From Streptomyces sp. G-G2 (GTDB taxonomy: Bacteria > Actinomycetota > Actinomycetes > Streptomycetales > Streptomycetaceae), in assembly GCF_030063135.1 (NCBI RefSeq), contig NZ_JASISO010000045.1, positions 1 through 64,000 on the forward strand: a stretch of 64,000 bases of DNA, written 5' to 3'. How positions within the stretch are numbered: the first letter of the stretch is position 1; each line of letters opens with the position of its first letter. Shown one piece after another: positions 51,070-59,700 of the stretch. The notes under the pieces were generated by a model, which worked only from the letters and a program-made list of their open reading frames with translations, was not told the origin of the DNA and ran no database searches. The position numbers and the translations under genes were made by a program.

Positions 51070-53070
51070 TCAGCTCACCTCGACGGCGACCGTCCGGCCG
51101 GGGGCGACGGACGGGGTGGCGTAGGTGTACGTCACCCCGTCCACCACCTTGGTGCGGACCGGCGTCGGCACCCCGTTCACCTTGATCGAGGACCAGGTGC
51201 CCGGGAAGCGGGCCTCCCAGGTCCAGCAGTCGGTGCCGGAGGTGTTGGAGAGCACGGACGTGCGGTTCCCGTCGTGCCGCAGCGAGAAGCCGGTCCGTCC
51301 GACCCGCATGTCGTCGATCTTCAGCCAGTCCATGCCGGACGGCAGCCGGGACTGGGTCGTGAGCCGGCGGGCAGGCGCGTCCGGGGTGACGCCGAGGAGG
51401 CCTTCGACGGTCTGGCCGAGGAGGGTGAAGGAGACCTCCGGGTAGTCGCCGTTGGTGCCCTGCGCGGCATTGACGTGCTGGATGTCCTTCTGGTCGTAGA
51501 CGTACTTCATCCACTTCCAGGCGGTGTCCTGGCGGTTGTTGGTGAAGAAGGTGTCCGGCAGGTAGGTGAGGGCCTCGATGTTGTCGGGGCGGCCCTCACC
51601 CGAGGCCTGCTGGTCGATGTAGTCGAGGTAGGCCTCCCGGCGCGGACCCGGATCGACGATCTGCTTCATCGGCATGAACCAGCTGTTCTCCTTGCCCCAG
51701 CCGGTCAGCGGGCGTCCGTCGGTGGTCCAGCCGCGGACCATGTCGGCTCCCGAACCGGCGCCGCTCCAGACCGTGTTGAAGTAGGTCTTCAGGTCACGGG
51801 CCCGCGTGTCGTACGTGGCGGCGAGCGCGGCGTCCCCCTTGGCGCGGGCCAGGGAGGCCATCGCCGTGTACGCCCGGTACTGGGCGCCGATCCCGTCGCC
51901 GGCCTCTGCCAGCGGCTCACCGCCCTGCTCGTTGTAGCTGGCGGTGCCCTGGAAGATGCCCTGCCCCGTGCCCTCGGCGACCTTGACGGCGCCGTTGTCC
52001 TTCAGCCCGTCGTGCAGGTCGACGAACTCCTGGGTGGCGTGCCGGTAGAAGTTCCACAGCACCGGGTCGGTCACGTAACCGCGGTCGCCGCTCCAGCGGT
52101 ACGCCTCCTCGGCCTTCTGTACGAGCTCGAAGGTGGCGGGGACCTCCCGGACGAACAAGGACGGGCTGCGGTAGTCGATCGCGAGGGGGCTGCGGTCGTC
52201 GAAGTTGAGCGCCCAGACGGGGTAGAACTTCTGCGCGGCGGTGGCGGAGCCGGCGAAGGCGCGCAGCATGGCCTTGTTCTCGGCGTTCAGGCCCAGCACG
52301 CCCGCGCCCGCCAGCTGGTGGGCCATGTCACGGGAGTAGTAGCCGCTGCGGTTGGCGTATCCCGCCCAGTACGAGGGCCCGTAGGTGCCGGCGCCGCTGC
52401 CGGACCTGTTGTTCTCGTCCACGTTCAGCGGGCCCTCGGTGCCCGGGAGGTGGACCCAGCTGTTGGCCTTTCTCTTCGACCAGTCGAACATCTCGACGAT
52501 CTTCGGGTCGGACGAGCTGACCCGGGGGTCGGCGGGAGAGGCGGGCGAGAGCATCAGGTCGTCGGCGTTGACCCAGCCGTCGCCCGACTCGAAGGCGATC
52601 TCCAGCCGGTCGCCGGCGGCGAGAGCGATACGGCTGAGGGTCCGGCGCCGGTACGCGGACCCGGCGGGCAGGACCTGCGCGGCCCGCTCGGCGCCGTTGA
52701 CGCGGGCGGTGAACCGGCCGTTCGCGCCGCCGGTCGCGATCCACGCGGATATGTCGTAGCTCCCGGATCCCGTGGCGGTGAGGGTCTGCGAGACCTTCTT
52801 CCCGGCCCCGGCGTCCAGGTACACCAACCGGCTCCCGCCGTGCGGGTAGTTCGTGGCCACCCCGGTTCCGGCAGTGAACTGCCAGCCGGTGGCGCCCTGT
52901 TCGAAGCCGGGGTCGACCACGGCGAGCGCGGCGGGGACGACTCCGCCGACCGCGGCGCCCGCCGGATGCCCCGCGGCTCGCGCCGGGGACGCACCCTCGG
53001 CCAGGGCCAGCGGGGTGAGCGGGGTGAGCAGGGCCAGTGCGGCCAGCAGGGTGGTGCGGGAACGCGTCAT
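51070..53070 (-). CDS. Secreted MGH1/GH63-like glycoside hydrolase with N-terminal carbohydrate-binding domain
   Basis: A 666-residue exported protein. The signal is RTTLLAALALLTPLTPLALA with an AXA-type site; a jelly-roll, CBM-like domain follows (about 45-175, VVDPGFEQGATGWQFTAG). The catalytic part is an (alpha/alpha)6 barrel: SKRKANSWVHLPGTEGP, YYSRDMAHQLAGAGVLGL, EALTYLPDTFFTNNR and YPEVSFTLLGQTVEGLLGV. Similarity to the protein at 59701 is obvious over this part and the C-terminal beta-domain. Substrate is unknown; the alpha-galactoside operon next to it, divergent from a shared intergenic region, suggests a galactan/galactomannan-type polymer. ATG 53070 with GGAGAG six bases upstream. 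Confidence 0.75.
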   Translation of the reverse strand: MTRSRTTLLAALALLTPLTPLALAEGASPARAAGHPAGAAVGGVVPAALAVVDPGFEQGATGWQFTAGTGVATNYPHGGSRLVYLDAGAGKKVSQTLTATGSGSYDISAWIATGGANGRFTARVNGAERAAQVLPAGSAYRRRTLSRIALAAGDRLEIAFESGDGWVNADDLMLSPASPADPRVSSSDPKIVEMFDWSKRKANSWVHLPGTEGPLNVDENNRSGSGAGTYGPSYWAGYANRSGYYSRDMAHQLAGAGVLGLNAENKAMLRAFAGSATAAQKFYPVWALNFDDRSPLAIDYRSPSLFVREVPATFELVQKAEEAYRWSGDRGYVTDPVLWNFYRHATQEFVDLHDGLKDNGAVKVAEGTGQGIFQGTASYNEQGGEPLAEAGDGIGAQYRAYTAMASLARAKGDAALAATYDTRARDLKTYFNTVWSGAGSGADMVRGWTTDGRPLTGWGKENSWFMPMKQIVDPGPRREAYLDYIDQQASGEGRPDNIEALTYLPDTFFTNNRQDTAWKWMKYVYDQKDIQHVNAAQGTNGDYPEVSFTLLGQTVEGLLGVTPDAPARRLTTQSRLPSGMDWLKIDDMRVGRTGFSLRHDGNRTSVLSNTSGTDCWTWEARFPGTWSSIKVNGVPTPVRTKVVDGVTYTYATPSVAPGRTVAVEVS

Positions 53071-53122
53071 CGGTCTCTCCCAGGGGACTGGATCCTCGTC
53101 TGTCACGAGGTGGGCGCGCGGC

Positions 53123-53152
53123 ACGCTAGCAAGGTCGGTCGAGAGCCTGCAA
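53123..53152 (-). promoter_or_regulatory. Promoter of the secreted glycosidase
   Basis: On the minus strand TTGCAG and TAGCGT are separated by 18 bases, ending about 53 bases before the ATG at 53070. This is a good housekeeping-type pair. Confidence 0.6.
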
Positions 53153-53185
53153 TGGAAAAGTCGGAGATTCCATATCGGATCCGAC

Positions 53186-53203
53186 TGAAAGTTTTCATTG
53201 ACA
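53186..53203 (+). promoter_or_regulatory. LacI-type operator and -35 box of the sugar operon
   Basis: TGAAA-GT-TTTCA is a perfect 12-base dyad (53186-53197), directly followed by a consensus -35, TTGACA. The operator would cover the promoter of the transporter operon, as expected for repression by the LacI protein encoded at its end. Ten of its bases plus two recur at 63148. Confidence 0.65.
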
Positions 53204-53282
53204 TCTTGAAAGTCGATCAATCACGTGGTTAAGTTCCGGCCAGTCAGCTTCCGAGGACTAGTGAGCAACAGAGGGGAACGGC

Positions 53283-54632
53283 ATGGAACTTGGCCGTCGC
53301 AGAGTGCTGAGAATGGGTGGCGCCCTCACCGCGGGCGTCGGACTCGCCGGCGTGACAGGCTGTTCCGGCAGCGCGGGCACCGCCGCCGATGGCGGGGCCG
53401 TCGGAGAGAAGGACAAGGGCCGGATCACCATCTGGTCCTGGCAGGGACCGGCGGCCGAACTCAAGGCCCTGACACCAGAGTTCAGCAGGAAGTTCCCCGG
53501 AATCGAGGTTACGGTCGAGGACATCGGCAACCCGGCCATCTGGGACAAGATCACCACCGGTCTCGCCGGTGGCGGCCAGGGCCTCGCGGACGTCCTGCAC
53601 ATCGGCGTGGACTACCTCCCCGGCTACGTCGAGAAGTTCCCCGGCGGCCTCGCCGACCTGGCCCCGCTGGGCGCCACCGCCCACAAGGACGCCTTCGCCC
53701 CCGGCCTGTGGCAGACCGTCTCGCCCGACAACAAGCGCGTCAACGCCCTGCCCTGGGAGGCCAATTCCGCCGGCTTCTACTACCGCGCCGACCTCTTCGA
53801 GAAGGCCGGCATCGACGCCGATGCCCTCCAGACCTGGGACGACACGGTCGAAGCCGGAAAGCAGCTCAAGGCGAAGACCGGAGCATTCCTGCTCGGCATC
53901 GACAAGCCCGCCTCCCAGGCCGACGCGGCCAACTTCTTCCAGATGCTGCTCCAGCTCCAGGGCACCTTCTACTTCGACCTCGCCGGGCGGATCACCCTCG
54001 ACTCCCCCGAGGCCGTCAAGGCCATGACCCTGATCAAGACCCTGAACGACGCGGATCTGGTCAGCGACCTGGCCGGCGGCTGGAACGCCCTGATGAGCTC
54101 ACTGAAGCAGGGCACCTCGGCCGTACTGCCCTGGCCCACCTGGTTCGGCGGGATCATCGAGGAGCAGGTCCCCGACGAAGGCGGGAAGTGGAAGGTCCGG
54201 CTGCCCCCGGCCGTCCGGCGCGGCGGCTCCAACGCCGCCACCGTCAACTCCACCCACCTCGCCGTCGCCGGCAGCAGCAAGCACCAGGCCGCCGCCTGGT
54301 CCTTCATCGAGTTCGCGCTCACCCGGCCGGCCTCCCAAGTGCAGATCTACCGAGGCAAGGGCATCGCCCCCGCCCTGATGACCGCGTACGAGGACGCCGT
54401 CTTCCACGAGCCGTCCACCTTCTTCAGCGGCCAGAAGAAGGGCGAGGTCTTCCTCGCCGCCCTCAAGGCCCCCCAGCCCGCCTTCAACTACACCGCCGAC
54501 TACGCCCGGGCCCTGAAGCTGGTCACCGACGCCCAGTCCAAGGTCCTCCTCAAGGGCGCCGATCCGGCCCGCGTCCTCAAGGACGCGGCCGACCAGCTCG
54601 CGCAGCAGACGGGCCGCAAGGTCGTCCGGTGA
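53283..54632 (+). CDS. Sugar ABC transporter substrate-binding lipoprotein
   Basis: A 449-residue family-1 extracellular solute-binding protein. GRRRVLRMGGALTAGVGLAG with a lipobox VTGC makes it a Tat-type lipoprotein. ITIWSWQGPAAELKALTPEF and ALPWEANSAGFYYRADLFEKAG are signature blocks of oligosaccharide-binding proteins. GAGGGG lies about nine bases before the ATG. It is the first gene of the operon and is followed by the permeases with overlapping starts; no ATPase is encoded, so it would use the shared MsiK, as usual in Streptomyces. Confidence 0.92.
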   Translation: MELGRRRVLRMGGALTAGVGLAGVTGCSGSAGTAADGGAVGEKDKGRITIWSWQGPAAELKALTPEFSRKFPGIEVTVEDIGNPAIWDKITTGLAGGGQGLADVLHIGVDYLPGYVEKFPGGLADLAPLGATAHKDAFAPGLWQTVSPDNKRVNALPWEANSAGFYYRADLFEKAGIDADALQTWDDTVEAGKQLKAKTGAFLLGIDKPASQADAANFFQMLLQLQGTFYFDLAGRITLDSPEAVKAMTLIKTLNDADLVSDLAGGWNALMSSLKQGTSAVLPWPTWFGGIIEEQVPDEGGKWKVRLPPAVRRGGSNAATVNSTHLAVAGSSKHQAAAWSFIEFALTRPASQVQIYRGKGIAPALMTAYEDAVFHEPSTFFSGQKKGEVFLAALKAPQPAFNYTADYARALKLVTDAQSKVLLKGADPARVLKDAADQLAQQTGRKVVR

Positions 54633-55576
54633 GTGGGGTGACTCCGATGACCGCTGCCACGCCCCGTACCGACCGCCCGGCCGCAGCCGCCCCCTCCCGA
54701 CCGGCCGCGGCCCGGCAGCGCCCGCGACGCCGCCCCGCCCCGTACCTCTTCGTCCTGCCCGCCCTGCTCCTCTTCGCCGTCTTCAAGCTCTACCCGATCG
54801 GCTCGTCCTTCGTCCTCAGCCTGCACCGGACCGTCGGCGGCACCGAGACCTTCGTGGGCGCCGACAACTACACCCGGCTGCTGCACGATCCACTCTTCTG
54901 GACCGCCCTCGACAACACCGCGGTGATCCTGGCGGTGCAGGTGCCGGTCATGCTGGCCCTCGCCACCGGTCTGGCAGTCGCCCTCAACTCCCGTCTGTTG
55001 CACGGCCGTTCGGTCTTCCGGCTGGGCTTCTTCCTGCCCATGGTCACCGGCCTGGTCGCCTACGGGATCGCCTTCTCCGTCCTCCTCAACAAGGACTACG
55101 GACTGGTCAACTGGCTGCTCGCGCGGGTCGGTGCCGGCCCGGTGCCCTGGCTGACCGACCCCCTGTGGGCGAAGATCTCCCTCGGCCTCGCCCTGACCTG
55201 GCACTACACCGGCTACAACGCGGTGATCCTGCTCGCCCGGCTGCAGAGCGTGCCCACGGAGCTGTACGACGCCGCTGCCGTGGACGGCGCCGGCGCGTGG
55301 AAGAGCTTCGTCCACGTCACCCTGCCCGGCCTGCGCCCGGCCCTGCTGCTCACCGCGGTCCTCTCGACCATCGGGACCCTCCAGCTCTTCGACGAGCCGT
55401 ACATCCTCACGGGCGGCGGCCCGGACAACGCCACCCTCACCATCGGCGTGTACCTCTACCAGAACGCCTTCACCTACTTCGACTTCGGCTACGCCTCCGC
55501 CATCGCGTACGCCCTCGCCGTCCTCATCGGAATCCTCGGGCTGATCCAGTTCCGCGTCCTGGGAGAGAAGGAATGA
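54629..55576 (+). CDS. Sugar ABC transporter permease
   Basis: A 315-residue MalF-type permease with six helices. GSSFVLSLHRTVGGTETFVG precedes the core; the EAA motif is ELYDAAAVDGAGAWKSFVHVTLPGL near residue 215, the contact with the ATPase. GTG 54629 overlaps the stop of the binding-protein gene (GTGA); ATG 54647 is an alternative. The proline/arginine-rich first 30 residues are cytoplasmic. Confidence 0.92.
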   Translation: MSGVTPMTAATPRTDRPAAAAPSRPAAARQRPRRRPAPYLFVLPALLLFAVFKLYPIGSSFVLSLHRTVGGTETFVGADNYTRLLHDPLFWTALDNTAVILAVQVPVMLALATGLAVALNSRLLHGRSVFRLGFFLPMVTGLVAYGIAFSVLLNKDYGLVNWLLARVGAGPVPWLTDPLWAKISLGLALTWHYTGYNAVILLARLQSVPTELYDAAAVDGAGAWKSFVHVTLPGLRPALLLTAVLSTIGTLQLFDEPYILTGGGPDNATLTIGVYLYQNAFTYFDFGYASAIAYALAVLIGILGLIQFRVLGEKE

Positions 55577-56415
55577 ACCTCGCCGCGTCGCCCGGCGCCC
55601 GCCGTGCCCGGGGCCTCCTGCTGACCTCCGGGCTCGCCATCACGCTCGCCGTCGTGGCGATCCCCTTCTACTGGCTGGTCGTGGGCGCCACCCACAGCTC
55701 CCAGGAGATCTTCTCCGCCCCACCGCCGCTGCTGCCCGGCGGCCACCTGACGCAGAACCTGCGGACCCTCCAGGACTCCGCGCAGTTCGGCCGGGTCCTG
55801 CTCAACTCCCTGCTGATCGCCACCGTATACACCGTGTGCGCCGCAGTGGTCTGCACCCTGGCCGGCTACGGATTCGCCGTCTACCGATTCCGCGGCCGCG
55901 AGGCCCTGTTCGGCCTGCTCATGCTCGGCCTGGTGGTGCCCGCCCAGGTCACCCTGGTCCCGCTGTTCCGGCTGATGGCCGACCTCACCTGGCTGGGGAC
56001 CTACCAGGCGGTGATCCTGCCCAACCTCGCGCTGCCCTTCGGCATCTTCCTGATGCGCCAGTCCATGTCCTCCCTGCCCGCCGTCCTGCTCGACTCCGGC
56101 CGGATGGACGGCTGCGGCGAACTGCGGCTCTTCCTCAGGGTGGCCCTGCCGCCCATGCGGCCCGCTCTCGCCGCCCTGGCCATCTTCCTCTTCCTCTACC
56201 AGTGGAACGACTTCATCTGGCCGCTGATCGTGCTCCGTGACGGGGCCTCGTTCACCATCCCGGTGGCCCTCGCCTCCCTCCAGGGCCTGGACGAGACCGA
56301 CTACGGCGCGATCCTCGCCGGAACCTCGATCGCGGCCCTGCCCATGGCCGCCGTATTCCTCGCGCTCCAGCGCCAATTCATCTCCGGCCTGCTCGCCGGT
56401 GCCGTGAAGGAGTGA
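55573..56415 (+). CDS. Sugar ABC transporter permease
   Basis: A 280-residue MalG-type permease with six helices. AVVAIPFYWLVVGATHSSQE starts the core, and the EAA loop (LLDSGRMDGCGELRLFLRVALP near 175) has Ser-Gly-Arg-Met-Asp in place of the usual EAAxxD start, a mild deviation. The ATG overlaps the stop of the first permease (ATGA). The two permeases would form a heterodimer. Confidence 0.92.
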   Translation: MNLAASPGARRARGLLLTSGLAITLAVVAIPFYWLVVGATHSSQEIFSAPPPLLPGGHLTQNLRTLQDSAQFGRVLLNSLLIATVYTVCAAVVCTLAGYGFAVYRFRGREALFGLLMLGLVVPAQVTLVPLFRLMADLTWLGTYQAVILPNLALPFGIFLMRQSMSSLPAVLLDSGRMDGCGELRLFLRVALPPMRPALAALAIFLFLYQWNDFIWPLIVLRDGASFTIPVALASLQGLDETDYGAILAGTSIAALPMAAVFLALQRQFISGLLAGAVKE

Positions 56416-56417
56416 CC

Positions 56418-58265
56418 ATGCCGACCGACACCGACACCGAAACCGCCGCACGTCCACCCGCGCTCGCCCCGGTCCCGGGTTCCCCGGACCCGCTGACCAC
56501 CGCGGCCCTGGCCCCGGTCCCGTACGCTCCCCTGCTCGACGGGGTTCTGGTGGCCGTCCTCGCCCACACCCCGGGCGCCCCGGATTCCGAGCCGGCCGAG
56601 GCCGACTGGACCCTGGCCGAACTCCCGGACGGCCTGCGCGTGCTGGAGGTCGCGACCGGTGGTGCCCCCGCCGAGATCCGCTTCTCCGTCCCGCTCGGCG
56701 ACGCCGCCGGCTACTGGCACCCGCAGGGCGGCTGGCGCCGCACCCTGCTCGCCGATTGGGAGGGCCGGGCCACGGTCTCCCTGGTCGACGGGCTCGCCGC
56801 GGGCTGCCTCTACGACTACTCCGGCGCCACCCTGCTCACCTTCGCCGCCGCCGACCCGGCCCCCGAGACCACCCTCCGCTTCGGCGTCTCCGAGGAGAAC
56901 GACACCCATGTCGTCCACCTCCGGCTGCCCGCCGACGCCGAGGGCCGACCGCACCGGGTAGTGCTCGTCCCGAGCGCCCCCTCGGTGGCCGCCGCCCTGC
57001 GGCCGCTGCGCGCCTGGTACGCCCGCGAGCTGCCCCCGATGCCGGTGCCCGAGGGTGCCCGCACCCCCGTCTACTCCACCTGGTACGCCTTCAACCAGGA
57101 CGTCAGCGCCGAGGAGGTCGAGACCCAGGCCGCCCTCGCGGCCCAGCTGGGCTGCGGCGCCCTCATCCTCGACGACGGCTGGCAGGAGTACGGCCACGGG
57201 CGCGGCTACGCGGGCCTCGGGGACTGGCGGCCCGATCCCGCCAAATTCCCCGACTTCACCGGCCACGTCGCCGAGGTCCGCGCTCTGGGCCTGCGCTACC
57301 TGGCCTGGACCGCCCCGCTGCTCATCGGCCCCGACGCCGACTGCCACGCCCGCTGGGCCCCGTACGCGCCCGCCCCGGCCACGGTGCCCGGCGCCCACGT
57401 CCTCGACCCGCGCCTGCCCGAGGTCCGCCGCCATGTCGTCGAGCTGTGCGCCCGCCTGGTCCGCGACCACGGACTGGACGGACTGAAGCTCGACTTCCTC
57501 GACCAGGCCATGGTCTACGCGGGCGACGGCGCGGGCGGCATCGGGCGGGCCATGGCCGGCCTGCTCGCCGAGCTACGGGCCGCCCTGGAGGACGTACGCC
57601 CCGAAGGGCTGCTGCTGGAGCTCCGCCAGCCCTACACCGGACCGGGCACCGCCCCCTTCGGCAACATGCTCCGCTCCTTCGACTGCCCGGCCGACGCCGC
57701 CGCCAACCGGGTCCGCACCCTGGACACCGCCCTGCTCGCGGTGGGCGGCGCCGTCCACTCCGACATGCTGCTGTGGTCCCCGTCCGCGCCCGTGGAGGCG
57801 GTGGCCCGGCAGCTGATCGGCGCCCTGCACGCCGTCCCGCAGCTCTCCGTACGCCTGGACCGGATCCCCGAGGCCCACCGGGCCGCCATCGCGTTCTGGC
57901 TGAGCCAGTGGCGCGCCAACCGCGGGGCACTGCTCGACGGCGAGGTGGAGCCCGGCCGCCCCGACGAGCTGTACCCACTGGTCCGGGCCACGGCCGGGGA
58001 CCGCTGCCTGATCAGCGTCCACGGCAGCCTGGTGGTCCCCCTGGACCTGGCCGCCCACCGCCGCGTGGAGCTGGTCAACGGGTCCGCCAGGGACACCTTG
58101 ACCCTGGCCGTACGGGGCGGTCCGGCCGAGGTCGCACGCGTGATCCACGGCCCGGACGGCCGTATCATCGAGTCCACGTCGGCCCGGTTCGGGGAGGGGC
58201 CGCACACCCTGGCCGTCCCCCGCGGCGGTCTGGCCTCGCTATCGATCACGGAAGGACGGCGATGA
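56418..58265 (+). CDS. GH36-type alpha-galactosidase, cytosolic
   Basis: A 615-residue glycoside hydrolase. The N-terminal beta-domain (about 1-190) is followed by the barrel: STWYAFNQDVSAEEVETQAA, LDDGWQEYGHGRG and DGLKLDFLDQAMVY near residue 358 with the nucleophile aspartate; RSFDCPADAAANR near 415 gives the probable acid/base region. There is no signal peptide, so it hydrolyses imported alpha-galactosides. ATG 56418 with AAGGAG five bases before is preferred to the GTG at 56412 that overlaps the permease stop. It overlaps the LacI gene by four bases. Confidence 0.85.
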   Translation: MPTDTDTETAARPPALAPVPGSPDPLTTAALAPVPYAPLLDGVLVAVLAHTPGAPDSEPAEADWTLAELPDGLRVLEVATGGAPAEIRFSVPLGDAAGYWHPQGGWRRTLLADWEGRATVSLVDGLAAGCLYDYSGATLLTFAAADPAPETTLRFGVSEENDTHVVHLRLPADAEGRPHRVVLVPSAPSVAAALRPLRAWYARELPPMPVPEGARTPVYSTWYAFNQDVSAEEVETQAALAAQLGCGALILDDGWQEYGHGRGYAGLGDWRPDPAKFPDFTGHVAEVRALGLRYLAWTAPLLIGPDADCHARWAPYAPAPATVPGAHVLDPRLPEVRRHVVELCARLVRDHGLDGLKLDFLDQAMVYAGDGAGGIGRAMAGLLAELRAALEDVRPEGLLLELRQPYTGPGTAPFGNMLRSFDCPADAAANRVRTLDTALLAVGGAVHSDMLLWSPSAPVEAVARQLIGALHAVPQLSVRLDRIPEAHRAAIAFWLSQWRANRGALLDGEVEPGRPDELYPLVRATAGDRCLISVHGSLVVPLDLAAHRRVELVNGSARDTLTLAVRGGPAEVARVIHGPDGRIIESTSARFGEGPHTLAVPRGGLASLSITEGRR

Positions 58266-59272
58266 AGGTCGGCATCACCGAGGTCGCGGCCCGCGCACAG
58301 GTCAGCGAGGCAACCGTCAGCCGGGTCATCAACCGCCGCCAAGGCGTGGCGCGCAAGACCCGGGACGCGGTCGAGCAGGCGATGGCCGAGCTCGGCTACG
58401 AACGCACCACCCAAGGCCAGTTGGTGGCCGTGATCACCGACCACGTGTCGAACCCGTTCTTCGCCGACGTCGCCGAGCGCATCGAGTCCGCGCTCGCCCC
58501 GCACGGGCTGAAGACGGTGCTCTGCCCGGCCTTCGCGGGCGGGGTCCAGGAGCTCGACTTCATCTCCTCCCTGGTGGACAAGGGCATCGCGGCGGTCGTC
58601 TTCCTCTCCGCCTCGAACACCGTCGAGGGCGCGGACACCGAGGCCTACGAGGTGCTGCGCCAGCGCCGGGTGCCGTACGTGGGCGTCAACGGGGAGTTCG
58701 CGGACGGGGTGGCGGCTCCGGTGTTCTCCACCGACGACCTGCTCGCCGCCGAGCTCGCAGTCGACCACCTCCACCGGCTGGGCCACCGGAGGATCGGCAT
58801 GGCCTCCGGTCCGGCGGGCAACCGTCCCGCGGACCGCCGGGTGCAGGGCTTCCTGGCCGCCATGGCCCGACGCGGCATCGAGGACGCCGAGCGCTGGGTG
58901 ATCCGCCAGTCGTACACGGTGGAGGGCGGACAGGCCTCCGTCGCCCCGCTGCTGGAGCTCGGAGCCACCGCGATCGTCGCCGCCAGCGACTGGATGGCGC
59001 TCGGTGCGATCCGGGGGATCCGCCGACTCGGCCGGTCCGTCCCCGAGGACGTGTCGGTGGTCGGCTACGACGGTACGGGGGTCACCGAGTTCACCGACCC
59101 GGCGCTGACCACCGTCCGGCAGCCCGCCGACCGGCTGGCGCTCGAAGTGGGCCGCAGCGTGCTGGCCCTGGTCGGCAACCGGGACGTACCCACCGGGGAG
59201 CTGCTCTTCGACCCCGAGCTGGTCATCCGGGCCTCCACCGCCCCGGCCCCCGCTGCGGCCACCTCCCCCTGA
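58262..59272 (+). CDS. LacI-family transcriptional repressor
   Basis: A 336-residue sugar-responsive regulator. ITEVAARAQVSEATVSRVIN is the helix-turn-helix, with the hinge helix (ARKTRDAVEQAMAELGYER) after it; VAVITDHVSNPFFADVAERI starts the periplasmic-binding-like core and VSVVGYDGTGVTEFTDPALT is near its end. The ATG overlaps the stop of GH36. It probably represses this operon through the TGAAAGTTTTCA site and responds to galactose or an alpha-galactoside. Confidence 0.92.
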   Translation: MKVGITEVAARAQVSEATVSRVINRRQGVARKTRDAVEQAMAELGYERTTQGQLVAVITDHVSNPFFADVAERIESALAPHGLKTVLCPAFAGGVQELDFISSLVDKGIAAVVFLSASNTVEGADTEAYEVLRQRRVPYVGVNGEFADGVAAPVFSTDDLLAAELAVDHLHRLGHRRIGMASGPAGNRPADRRVQGFLAAMARRGIEDAERWVIRQSYTVEGGQASVAPLLELGATAIVAASDWMALGAIRGIRRLGRSVPEDVSVVGYDGTGVTEFTDPALTTVRQPADRLALEVGRSVLALVGNRDVPTGELLFDPELVIRASTAPAPAAATSP

Positions 59273-59315
59273 CAGCAGCCCGCGACGTTCACAACAGACC
59301 GGCGAGGACCTGTGC

Positions 59316-59640
59316 GTGCACAGGACCGCCGCCGAACTCGCGGACGGCCGCGAGCTCAGCTACTACGACAGCGCCCCCGGCCGGGACCACGAGGCCAAGG
59401 ACCAGCGGCCCTTGGACCGGGCCGGGGGCGTCCGCGAACTCCGCCGGGACCCGGCCACCGGCGACTGGGTCGCCATCGCCGCCCACCGGCAGTCCCGTAC
59501 CCACCACCGGCCCACGGGCGCCTGCCCGCTCCGCCCCTCCCGAGGCGGCCTGCGGAGCGAGATCCCGGACGCCGTCCACGAGGTGGCCGTCTACGAGAAC
59601 CATTTCCTCTCCGGCGCGGTCGGCCGCTCCACCGATCGCG
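59316..59640 (+). pseudogene. galT: Truncated galactose-1-phosphate uridylyltransferase (GalT)
   Basis: About 105 codons from GTG 59316 read as the N-terminus of GalT (RTAAELADGRELSYYDSAPG, ELRRDPATGDWVAIAAHRQS, AVYENHFLSG). The zinc-binding CPLC of GalT is CPLR here, and from about 59640 the frame is unrelated, while the catalytic HPH region is absent. The end runs straight into the convergent 59701 gene. GAGGA lies about ten bases upstream. It was once the next gene of the sugar operon, cut off by insertion of the downstream glycosidase. Confidence 0.65.
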
Positions 59641-59700
59641 TACCCCGGGCCCCAAGCCGGCGGGTCACCTGGAGAGCTCCCGTCGGCTTGGGGGTCGGTA

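Noticed and set aside
54629..54652. ATG 54647 as the permease start instead of GTG 54629
   Set aside because: Kept only as alternative; the GTGA overlap with the binding-protein stop fits the coupled operon better.
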